Origin: Sporosarcina luteola
GTDB taxonomy: Bacteria > Bacillota > Bacilli > Bacillales_A > Planococcaceae
Direction: 5' to 3'
Assembly: GCF_007991495.1 (NCBI RefSeq)
Contig: NZ_BJYL01000026.1
Span: 1-64,000, forward strand
Length of the DNA: 64,000 nucleotides
A program made the translations under genes and the position numbers. The stretch's first letter is position 1, and each line of letters begins with the position of its first letter. Of the stretch, positions 57,102 through 64,000 are shown in pieces. The notes under the pieces are model-generated. The model saw nothing but the letters and a program-made list of their open reading frames with translations. It did no database searches and was not told the origin of the DNA.

Positions 57102-57136
57102 ATTAATGAATATGCACTGAAGAAATGGCGAAAACT

Positions 57137-57149
57137 ATAGTTTGGTTAA
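57137..57149 (+). promoter_or_regulatory. Candidate PucR box upstream of allantoinase
   Basis: ATAGTTTGGTTAA matches the B. subtilis PucR box WWWCNTTGGTTAA at all fixed positions except C to G. It lies 30 nt before the allB start, between the terminator and the gene, and a PucR gene is next door. Confidence 0.45.
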
Positions 57150-57178
57150 TAAACATGCTAACTGAGAGGGGAATTCAA

Positions 57179-58534
57179 ATGGAATTTGATTTAATAATTA
57201 AAGGCGGAAATGTTGTATTGCGTGACGGTGTTTACAAGGTTGATGTCGGTATTAAAAATGAAAAAATCTCTTGTATTGCTGAAACCATCACCGATGACGC
57301 GAAAGAAATAATCGATGCAACTGGACAATACGTCATGCCGGGAATGATCGATACACATGTCCATATTAGTGAACCTGGACGTTCGGAGTGGGAAGGTTTC
57401 GAAACTGGGTCCAAATCATTAGCAGCGGGTGGAACGACAAGTTATGTTGAAATGCCGTTGAATGCCCTGCCGGCAACAACCAATAAAGCAGCATTAGATC
57501 TTAAGCTTGAGGCAGCAGTGGATCAGAACTATGTGGACTACGGTTTTTATGGCGGTCTCGTACCTGGGAACGTAGATAAGCTAAAGGAAATGTCTGACGC
57601 TGGCGTTCTCGCTTTCAAATGCTTCCTTTCTGACATCACAAGTGATATTCCGGATGATTTCACAAACGTAGATGACTTCACATTATACAAAGGTATGCAA
57701 AAGTTGGCTGAGTTGGATCAAATTCTATGTATCCATGCAGAAAACTCGGCTGTTCCATCTGGACTTGCGAAAGAATTTGCAAGAGAAGGCAAAAACTCCG
57801 GTGTGGAATACGCGGAATCACGCCCTGTATTTACAGAAGTGGAAGCTGTTCAACGTGCAATCCTATTTGCTAAAGAAACAGGCTGTAAATTGCATCTCGT
57901 ACATATTAGTACGTCAGAGGCAATTCAAACGATCTTGAGAGCGAAAAGGGAAGGTGTAGATGTAACGGTTGAATCATGTCCACACTACTTTGCCTTTACT
58001 GCTGAAGAAGTGGATGCAATTGGTCCAAGAGCAAAATGTCAGCCTCCAATCAGAAAAGCGGTAGACCAAGCAAGGCTATGGGACGAGCTTTTGAATGGAA
58101 ATATCGACTGGATAACATCCGACCATTCCCCTTGTACTGAAGACTTAAAACAAGGAACTCTTTGGGAAGCGTGGGGCGGTATAAGCGGAGCACAAAACAA
58201 CGTCGACCTCATGTTTGACTTGGCTGTTAAACAACATGGCCTACCTGTTCACAAATTTGTGGAACTGATTGCAACACATCCTTCAGAGCGTTTCAACATA
58301 CCGAATAAAGGTGAAATTGCTGTCTCAAAAGATGCGGATATTATCTTAGTCGATCCTAACCAATCGTATACGGTGAAAAGAGAAGATCTCTACTACAAAA
58401 ATAAACATAGTGCATACGAAGGCAGAAAAATCGACTGTCGTGTAACAAAAACAATCGTGCGCGGCCATGTCGTGTTTGAATTGGAAAAAGGAATTGTAGG
58501 AGAACCTGTCGGGAAGTTGATTTCCGCAAAATAA
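57179..58534 (+). CDS. allB: Allantoinase
   Basis: AllB (PucH) opens the allantoin ring to allantoate, a nitrogen-salvage step. The 451-residue cyclic amidohydrolase has the metal-binding DTHVHISEPGRSEWEGF (about 59-75), the carboxylated-Lys region FKCFLSD (about 145-151), CIHAEN, HLVHIST and TSDHSPCT with the catalytic Asp. ATG 57179 follows GAGAGGGGAA; an earlier in-frame ATG at 57125 has no site. It follows the permease and faces convergent pucR. Confidence 0.93.
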   Translation: MEFDLIIKGGNVVLRDGVYKVDVGIKNEKISCIAETITDDAKEIIDATGQYVMPGMIDTHVHISEPGRSEWEGFETGSKSLAAGGTTSYVEMPLNALPATTNKAALDLKLEAAVDQNYVDYGFYGGLVPGNVDKLKEMSDAGVLAFKCFLSDITSDIPDDFTNVDDFTLYKGMQKLAELDQILCIHAENSAVPSGLAKEFAREGKNSGVEYAESRPVFTEVEAVQRAILFAKETGCKLHLVHISTSEAIQTILRAKREGVDVTVESCPHYFAFTAEEVDAIGPRAKCQPPIRKAVDQARLWDELLNGNIDWITSDHSPCTEDLKQGTLWEAWGGISGAQNNVDLMFDLAVKQHGLPVHKFVELIATHPSERFNIPNKGEIAVSKDADIILVDPNQSYTVKREDLYYKNKHSAYEGRKIDCRVTKTIVRGHVVFELEKGIVGEPVGKLISAK

Positions 58535-58544
58535 ATGCAAAATG

Positions 58545-58578
58545 AAACCCCAAACCTGACATGGTTCGGGGTTTTCAT
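58545..58578. terminator. Bidirectional terminator between allB and pucR
   Basis: AAACCCC-AAACC pairs with GGTT-CGGGGTTT and is followed by T residues on the plus strand; the flank on the other strand is also suitable. It lies between convergent genes. Confidence 0.82.
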
Positions 58579-58579
58579 T

Positions 58580-60229
58580 TTAGATGTTTTCATCTTCTTT
58601 TAAAATCGTACCGATAATAAGAGCTACGCGAATTCGCAAAGAATCGGCAGGATCGCGGAGTGAACAGTTTAACAGTTCTTCAGTTTTTTCAATTCGATAT
58701 TTGACCGTGTTCCGATGGACGAATAATTTTCTGGCAGTTTCCGAAAACTCACATTGTGAATCTAAGTAAACTTGAATCGTTTTCACTAATTCCTGCTCTT
58801 CCTTCGTTTTCGGATAAGCTAATGACTTTAATGCATTTTCGTAAAGTGCCTTTAAATCTTTACGGGGAAGGGTGTTTAGCAATTCCTTTAAATCTCTTGT
58901 TTTATAGTACTTGATGAACCCTTTCATGTTTTGGTCATATCCAGTCAGTATCGCTTCCACTGCTTCATCATAAGCCGTCGATAGTTCCTTTAGAGTTGGT
59001 ACAGAGTGGCTCACCCCAAAGGAAAGACTGAAATCCCCATTGAAATTTGCTTGGACGTTGGCTGCGAATTTCGTAATCGCTTCAACTTCGATTTCACTGT
59101 AAGAAGGAAATTGTAAAATCATGACGAAGTATTTTCCCTTTGTGAACAAAGTGGCTTCTAAATTTCCGTCGATGAGTTCATCTTCAAGTTGGTCATAAAC
59201 GCTATTATGCAGTTCTCCGACTTTTTTCTCGTATAACTGCAATGTTTCGTATGTTTCTCCCTGCTCATCAATTGTACAAACGACACAAACATTCTCCATA
59301 TCTTTTTGCAATCCATAATAGTTGGATCGGCTAAAAATCTCTTCATCAGAATGAATTTTCATCTCAATCAAATCTGCAAAAAAATTATTTTTCAATAACC
59401 TGGAGTTTTCTTCGATCGCCTGCTCTTTAATAATCGTAAAAGAAATGACGTTGCCAGCTTGTTCGATTGCCATTTGCGAAGAAGGGTATGGCAATGAGAG
59501 TGAGTCGGAAATGACAAGCATGCTTGGATATTGACGCTTCGTTTGAACAGGGAATGTGGATACGGATTGATGTTCCTTCGATGGAATTGAAAAGACGGTT
59601 CCTTGCCGCGCGGTAGGTAAGTCTTCTTTCACCTTTTGGATAATTTCCTGTTCAATCTTTTTCATTGATTCCTTTTGGAAGTCATGACTTTGCGCAATCT
59701 TTTCTCCACGATGGTTCAGTAAAAGAGCCGGCCGCGATAAAGAATGGCCGAGTTGCTCCAAAAGGGCGTTTAAGCTGTATCCTTTGATCAGCATATTGGA
59801 GAACTCTTTTTGAACGTGCAAAGCATAGTAAAGCTGCTCTGCTTCATGGTCATTTAAATAATTTAAAATATGGCGGGAAAGTTCCCCTAATGTATGCTTT
59901 GTTGGTAAGTCTATAATTGGAAAGGCCAGATCGTCAGCGAGCAATTTAACTTCGGAAGGCAATACGTTGAAGAAACGGTTAATTTTAATGACAAGGCCTG
60001 AGCAATTCAAATCATGCATTTGTTGGATTAATTCGCAGAACTTTTCCGGATCATCTTTAAAAGCGTATCCGGTAGTGAGGAGAAGATGGTTTTTGTCTAG
60101 AAATTTGATGACATCGGGCGTATCGGATATGTTAACAGATTGCACGTTCCTCGTTAATCCACGATGGCCTGCTAGAACAATACCTTCTTTCATCCCTTCC
60201 AATATTAATAAATCATTTATGGTTTTCAT
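58580..60229 (-). CDS. pucR: Purine catabolism regulator PucR
   Basis: A 549-residue transcriptional regulator. The N-terminal purine-catabolism sensing domain (PucR type) spans about 8-125 (ILEGMKEGIVLAGHRGL, HLLLTTGYAF). A central GGDEF-like region (about 290-420) follows, and the C-terminal helix-turn-helix of the PucR/CdaR family ends the protein (VYLDSQCEFSETARKLFVHRNTVKYRIEKTEELL, about 494-527). In B. subtilis PucR activates allantoin genes with allantoin-related inducers. It is convergent with allB and divergent from the DUF2877 gene, so it is well placed to control both sides. Confidence 0.9.
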   Translation of the reverse strand: MKTINDLLILEGMKEGIVLAGHRGLTRNVQSVNISDTPDVIKFLDKNHLLLTTGYAFKDDPEKFCELIQQMHDLNCSGLVIKINRFFNVLPSEVKLLADDLAFPIIDLPTKHTLGELSRHILNYLNDHEAEQLYYALHVQKEFSNMLIKGYSLNALLEQLGHSLSRPALLLNHRGEKIAQSHDFQKESMKKIEQEIIQKVKEDLPTARQGTVFSIPSKEHQSVSTFPVQTKRQYPSMLVISDSLSLPYPSSQMAIEQAGNVISFTIIKEQAIEENSRLLKNNFFADLIEMKIHSDEEIFSRSNYYGLQKDMENVCVVCTIDEQGETYETLQLYEKKVGELHNSVYDQLEDELIDGNLEATLFTKGKYFVMILQFPSYSEIEVEAITKFAANVQANFNGDFSLSFGVSHSVPTLKELSTAYDEAVEAILTGYDQNMKGFIKYYKTRDLKELLNTLPRKDLKALYENALKSLAYPKTKEEQELVKTIQVYLDSQCEFSETARKLFVHRNTVKYRIEKTEELLNCSLRDPADSLRIRVALIIGTILKEDENI

Positions 60230-60437
60230 ATGGATACCTCATTTATTTAAAAAGTTTTCATTGATTGAATGAATTCGAGCATTCTTTATCATACGTGAAA
60301 AGTGAACAAAAATCAAAGTATAAATTAGTCACTTTAAACAATGACATTTTTTATGAAAAATTGTAGACTGGAATAGTGAGTGAAGAAAATAAGGAAAGAT
60401 ATATAATGGTTATCATTTTAGTTCAGGGGTGAAGGCA
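60230..60437. other. Divergent pucR / DUF2877 control region
   Basis: This AT-rich gap of about 200 bases separates divergent genes. TATAAT occurs about 30 nt before the DUF2877 start with no obvious -35, again fitting activator dependence. I found no clear PucR box and no structured RNA. Confidence 0.35.
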
Positions 60438-61373
60438 TTGTTTTATTCGACGGGTATGACTGCCCTTGCAGCAAGTAATGATATTCATCTAATCTTGAAA
60501 AAGAGCCCCAAGGGTTATGTCCATAGTGTTTTTAATAGTAGTTTTAATTTAGCCTTTGGCGAACATCTTGTCCATATTGGCGCTTTAGAGAACGGGCTTG
60601 CACCTTTCGGGATTGGTATGGATCAGGAAAGTTCGCAGCTGCTTACAAAGTTACTTCGTGTTAACGAGGAAGTTTTTTGGGATGAGCTTTCGAAGTCGAT
60701 TGTTTTCCCTAGAGGCATTTCCCTTTCACTGAGCCATGTAGAATGGGCAAATCTAAAACTGGAACCATTCAAATATGAGTTGTCATATGTAAAGGACAAT
60801 TATGCTTTTATTGCGGAAAAACTTTTGCAAGATGATTGGCATACAGGCTTAGGTGAAACGGAAGAAGAGAAGAAACGGATTATTCGTTATCTTTTAGAAC
60901 CAGAACTTTCTACTGATAGTGTAGTTTTAGATAAGTTAAAGAGCTTGGAAATCCTAGCTTATGACAGCGATGGGTTGGAAGCTGAAAAGGTCTTCGATTA
61001 TTGGATTGGAAGAGGACTCGGACTTACACCTAGCGGGGATGATTGTATAACAGGGATGTGCGCGGTTCTTTCCGCCTTTGAGGGGACAGACCAATCGTTT
61101 ATACAATATGTGAAATCCTATTTGGCGGAACGTGGTCGAAAACGGACAACGCATATAGCTTTGGAGTATCTTCTGTATGCTACTGAAAACAAGTTTCATT
61201 CACATCTCCTAGGGCTATGTTATGTAATGAATAAACCGCGGGGTTCCGAATTTTTGGAAGCCCTCGAAGAAATGAAGAAGATTGGACATACATCTGGCGC
61301 CGATACGTTAGTTGGCGTGTTATTAGGTATAAAAGCTGCTGTTTATACACAAAAGAAAGGTGATTATTATTAA
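60438..61373 (+). CDS. DUF2877 protein (AllH/YlbF-like)
   Basis: A 311-residue soluble protein of the DUF2877 family, with the signature GRGLGLTPSGDDCITGMCAVL (about 191-211) and HTSGADTLVGVLLG (about 286-299). In E. coli the DUF2877 protein AllH (YlbF) works with AllF and AllG as an oxamate carbamoyltransferase late in allantoin use. No allF or allG lies in this window, so a role in that reaction is uncertain. I choose TTG 60438, with AGGGGTGA 5 nt upstream; GTG 60429 overlaps that site. It overlaps the NCS2 permease by 14 nt. Confidence 0.78.
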   Translation: MFYSTGMTALAASNDIHLILKKSPKGYVHSVFNSSFNLAFGEHLVHIGALENGLAPFGIGMDQESSQLLTKLLRVNEEVFWDELSKSIVFPRGISLSLSHVEWANLKLEPFKYELSYVKDNYAFIAEKLLQDDWHTGLGETEEEKKRIIRYLLEPELSTDSVVLDKLKSLEILAYDSDGLEAEKVFDYWIGRGLGLTPSGDDCITGMCAVLSAFEGTDQSFIQYVKSYLAERGRKRTTHIALEYLLYATENKFHSHLLGLCYVMNKPRGSEFLEALEEMKKIGHTSGADTLVGVLLGIKAAVYTQKKGDYY

Positions 61374-62727
61374 AGAGTTAGTAAAATCAAGTAACTGGAT
61401 TTCGGGCTTACAATGGCTCTTTTTTATTTTTACGAATATTGTTGTCATCCCAATTACTGTTGGTGCAGCTTTTGAACTTTCGCAAGATACGATTGTCAAT
61501 ATGCTTCAGCTATCCTTCGTCGTAACTGGGCTTGCTTGTATTGTTCAGGCGTATTTTGGACATAAACGTGCCATTATGGAAGGGCAATCCGGGCTTTGGT
61601 GGGGCGTCATTTTAACGCTTGTTGCAACAGCTTCGGCGCAAGGGATGCCTTTGCCGGTATTGGGAGGCAGTTTGACGGTTGGGATTATTATTACGTCGAT
61701 TTTGACTTTTTTGATTGGTGTTACAGGGCTTGGGCCGCGTATCGCCAAATTGTTTAGTCCTGCTGTAATGGGTGTATTTATGTTTTTGTTCGGTTGTCAA
61801 TTGATTGGGATCTTTTTAAAAGGGATGTTAGGCATCCCGTTCGGCAACCAGTCGGAAGGTGCGCATATTGATGTACCTGTATCACTGTTATCAATCGTTA
61901 TTGCAATTATTGTTATTGTGATTAGCGTGAAGGCACCTTCAAGTATCCGTCGTTATGGTTTGCTTATTGGGATTATCGGTGGATGGATTATTTATGCGCT
62001 TATTTTCCAACCGGAAAGTGCCATCAGTGGTGGTACATCGTTTAAACTTGAGTTGTTTCCGTTAGGGAAGCCTGCTTGGGATATCGGAATTATTATTACG
62101 ACTGTGATCGCAGGATTGTTGAACTCAGCAAATACATTTGGTGCTTTAAAAGGGACGGAAAGTATGTATGAGGTGGAAACGACTAAATCCGAATACAGAG
62201 CGTCCTTCACGATTACAGGTGTTTTCACATTGATTGCAGGGATTTTTGGGCTTGTTCCAAATTCGCCTTATGTTTCATCGATAGGTTTTTTAAGTCAGAC
62301 GGGAATTATAAAACGGATTCCGTTTGTTCTTGGTGGTTTGATGTTTCTTGTTATGGGGTTAATTCCGCCGATTGGCCACTTTTTCTCCCAGCTTCCGTTG
62401 AGTATTGGTAGTGCAGCTTTATTTGTTTCTTATTTGCTGCTGTTGAATTCTTCTTTTAATTTCTTTAAAAAGGTTGAGTTTAATACGGTCAATGTGTATC
62501 GTTCGGCAGTTCCGTTGTTTGTAGGGATTGTTATAATGACACTGCCTGCTTCTTATTTTGTTACGATTCCAAGTATTGTTCGTCCGGTTCTTAGTAGCGG
62601 ATTGTTAGTCGGAATCATTCTGGCGCTTATATTGGAAAATCTCTTTAAGTGGGATAAATACGGTGTGGAAGAACAGAAGAAAAATAAAGATACGCTTCCT
62701 GAAGAAACAGATTTACAAATTAAATGA
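61360..62727 (+). CDS. NCS2 family xanthine/uracil-type permease
   Basis: A 455-residue nucleobase:cation symporter-2 with about twelve to fourteen spans. It has EGQSGLWWGVILTLVATASAQG (about 73-94), a glycine-rich RIAKLFSPAVMGVFMFLFG, TTVIAGLLNSANTFGALKGTESMYE with the family motif near span 8, and SIGSAALFVSYLL. It resembles YbbY-like purine permeases found with allantoin genes; the substrate is unproven. The GTG start lies inside the end of the DUF2877 gene with a weak site, suggesting translational coupling. A terminator follows. Confidence 0.82.
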   Translation: MIIIKELVKSSNWISGLQWLFFIFTNIVVIPITVGAAFELSQDTIVNMLQLSFVVTGLACIVQAYFGHKRAIMEGQSGLWWGVILTLVATASAQGMPLPVLGGSLTVGIIITSILTFLIGVTGLGPRIAKLFSPAVMGVFMFLFGCQLIGIFLKGMLGIPFGNQSEGAHIDVPVSLLSIVIAIIVIVISVKAPSSIRRYGLLIGIIGGWIIYALIFQPESAISGGTSFKLELFPLGKPAWDIGIIITTVIAGLLNSANTFGALKGTESMYEVETTKSEYRASFTITGVFTLIAGIFGLVPNSPYVSSIGFLSQTGIIKRIPFVLGGLMFLVMGLIPPIGHFFSQLPLSIGSAALFVSYLLLLNSSFNFFKKVEFNTVNVYRSAVPLFVGIVIMTLPASYFVTIPSIVRPVLSSGLLVGIILALILENLFKWDKYGVEEQKKNKDTLPEETDLQIK

Positions 62728-62741
62728 ACTATGAATATAGA

Positions 62742-62776
62742 AAAAGGGCTTTGAGATTTCTGTCTCAAGCCCTTTT
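62742..62776. terminator. Bidirectional terminator after the NCS2 permease
   Basis: AAAAGGGCTTTGAGA pairs with TCTCAAGCCCTTTT (one bulged T) across a 6-nt loop, with T-rich tails on both strands between convergent genes. Confidence 0.88.
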
Positions 62777-62779
62777 GAC

Positions 62780-63652
62780 TTATTTTAAATGATCATCTAA
62801 GAAGGAGAGTACTTCTTTAAAAGCGTCTTGGACAATTGGGGTTTCCCAGTCGTTGTCGAATTGATGCTTGCCTTCAGGGATGGTGATGAGTTTACTTGGT
62901 ATGCCGTTTTCTTTTAAGTTTTCCGCGAGTAGGACGGCTCTTTCATAAGGGACATCCTCGTCTTCTGTTCCGTGTAGCAAAAGCGTTGGCGGGAAGTCAG
63001 GATGGATGTTGAAAAGTGGGCTGTATTTCGATAGCTCTTCTTTTTCCAGAACTGGAATTAGCCCAGTTAATTCTTCGATCCACACGCCATGCTGCCTAGC
63101 ATGCATATAGATGGCGTATCGCTTTTCAATCGGACCGACGGAAATGATATCTTTAGAGACAAGCATTTTGGCAAGCTCTCTCGGCACATTTGTCATGTTT
63201 GAATAATGGGGGCTTGGCTTTATTGCCCAATCTCCGGTAATATCACCATAACCGTAAAAAGAGACGATGGCTTTTGGTTTATTTGTGAATGTTCCGGTTA
63301 ACAGAGCGAGGTATCCACCCGCGGAGCTACCGATGACGGCTATTTTTTCCGGATCATAGTCAAACTGCTTAACGCCTTCTTTTTCAACCCAAGAGAGGGC
63401 GTCTTCAATATCCTTTTTAATGGCGGGAAGTTTGGTTTCAGGCGCTAAACGATAATCAATCGAAAAGATATTAAAACCGGCATGCAGGAAAAACTCAATT
63501 TGTTCGGATTTCATATCTTCACGTGAGCCCCAAATAAGACCGCCACCGTGGATAAAGACAATTAGTGGACTTGCATCTTTTGAAGCGGAGTAAAAGTCTG
63601 CTTTCAGCTCGAAGTTTTCTTCTTGTTTGTAGATAATAGTTGTTTTCGACAT
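62780..63652 (-). CDS. Alpha/beta hydrolase (esterase/acetyl-hydrolase type)
   Basis: A 290-residue cytoplasmic hydrolase of the carboxylesterase/BD-FAE-like group. It has the oxyanion motif FIHGGGLIWGS (about 33-43), the nucleophile elbow IGSSAGGYLA (Ser about 110), the acid region HGTEDEDVPYE and the catalytic His in PEGKHQFDN. The substrate cannot be predicted. It has no signal peptide. It is convergent with the NCS2 permease and divergent from the second PucR-type gene, so a link to purine use is possible but weak. Confidence 0.83.
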   Translation of the reverse strand: MSKTTIIYKQEENFELKADFYSASKDASPLIVFIHGGGLIWGSREDMKSEQIEFFLHAGFNIFSIDYRLAPETKLPAIKKDIEDALSWVEKEGVKQFDYDPEKIAVIGSSAGGYLALLTGTFTNKPKAIVSFYGYGDITGDWAIKPSPHYSNMTNVPRELAKMLVSKDIISVGPIEKRYAIYMHARQHGVWIEELTGLIPVLEKEELSKYSPLFNIHPDFPPTLLLHGTEDEDVPYERAVLLAENLKENGIPSKLITIPEGKHQFDNDWETPIVQDAFKEVLSFLDDHLK

Positions 63653-63778
63653 GATTTCACACTCTTTCCTTAAAAGTTAAGCATTGTTTACGAATGTATA
63701 ATAATATCAAGGTAATCCGGGGTATGTAAATCTTAACACACTGTTTCATCTCAAGATGTATGGAAAGGACTGCGACGA

Positions 63779-64000
63779 ATGGAATTTAAGGTGAAAGACT
63801 TATTAACAATGGAGCCTATGAAGAACGCTGAGGTTTTAGTAGGACAAAATTATATTCAAAATGTTATTGAAGGGGTCACCGTTATGGAAGGGCCTGATAT
63901 TGCAAAGTGGATTAAGGGCGGAGAAGTAATTCTGACTAGCCTTTATTCAATTCGGAACTTTACTGAAAAAGAGCTAAAGGAGTTCATTGCCAAATTGGCA
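63779..64000 (+). CDS. PucR-type regulator, 5' part only (cut by window end)
   Basis: The first 74 codons of a second PucR-family regulator. ATG 63779 follows AAAGGA by about 11 nt. The visible part (FKVKDLLTMEPMKNAEVLVG, then VIEGVTVMEGPDIAKWIKGGEVILTSLYSI) is the N-terminal purine-catabolism sensing domain. It differs clearly from the complete PucR in this window. The gene runs off the right edge, so its DNA-binding part is not seen. Confidence 0.8.
   Translation, partial: MEFKVKDLLTMEPMKNAEVLVGQNYIQNVIEGVTVMEGPDIAKWIKGGEVILTSLYSIRNFTEKELKEFIAKLA

Overview
The window is chromosomal DNA from an endospore-forming Bacillota. A Planococcaceae member, perhaps Sporosarcina-like, is my best guess. 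The evidence is the Bacillus subtilis-type gene order (yebE-yebG-pur operon, yerA-yerB-yerC, pcrB-pcrA-ligA-camS, gatCAB-dagK, rlmCD), a GerA-type germination operon, CotX-type coat genes, strong Shine-Dalgarno sites and many GTG/TTG starts. Genus-level placement is inference.

Region by region. 1-2.5 kb: a minus-strand YfcC-type transporter, then yebE/yebG. 2.5-14 kb: the de novo purine operon in the order purE-K-S-Q-L-F-M-N-H-D. It is controlled by a paired PurR operator and a guanine-class purine riboswitch with a transcription attenuator. purB and purC, which sit between purK and purS in B. subtilis, are absent. A 42-bp tandem array separates purF from purM. 14-17.6 kb: gerAA-AB-AC on the minus strand. 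17.7-27.1 kb: yerA, yerB, yerC, pcrB, pcrA, ligA, camS. 27.2-27.4 kb: a structured dispersed-repeat-like element. 27.5-37.3 kb: gatCAB, a thioredoxin-like gene, dagK, a Nudix gene, a bd-type quinol oxidase with two micro-proteins, and rlmCD. 37.3-42.2 kb: an AT-rich accessory segment (GIY-YIG nuclease, AAA+/VWA fusion, HTH/desulfoferrodoxin-like regulator, macrolide phosphotransferase). 42.2-47.4 kb: a PhnDCEE-type ABC importer divergent from a cytoplasmic 5'-nucleotidase. 47.7-55.3 kb: BCCT transporter, an unknown protein, coat genes, YqeB-like plus TetR, oligopeptidase B, DUF4256. 55.6-64 kb: a purine/allantoin catabolic cluster (NCS1 permease, allantoinase, PucR, DUF2877, NCS2 permease), an alpha/beta hydrolase and the start of a second PucR-type regulator.

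The most striking observation is in the purine operon. PurQ, the glutaminase subunit of FGAM synthetase, has Gly at the nucleophile position (86) and Leu at the triad His position (195). Its partner PurL has ESHNS where ESHNH is expected. PurF has an altered glutamine loop and PurH has KTLN for KTLH. All reading frames are intact. The operon may therefore encode an ammonia-dependent or partly decayed purine pathway. An ammonia-rich niche would make loss of glutaminase tolerable, but that is a hypothesis. The same window carries nucleobase and allantoin salvage and catabolism genes, which fits flexible use of external purines.
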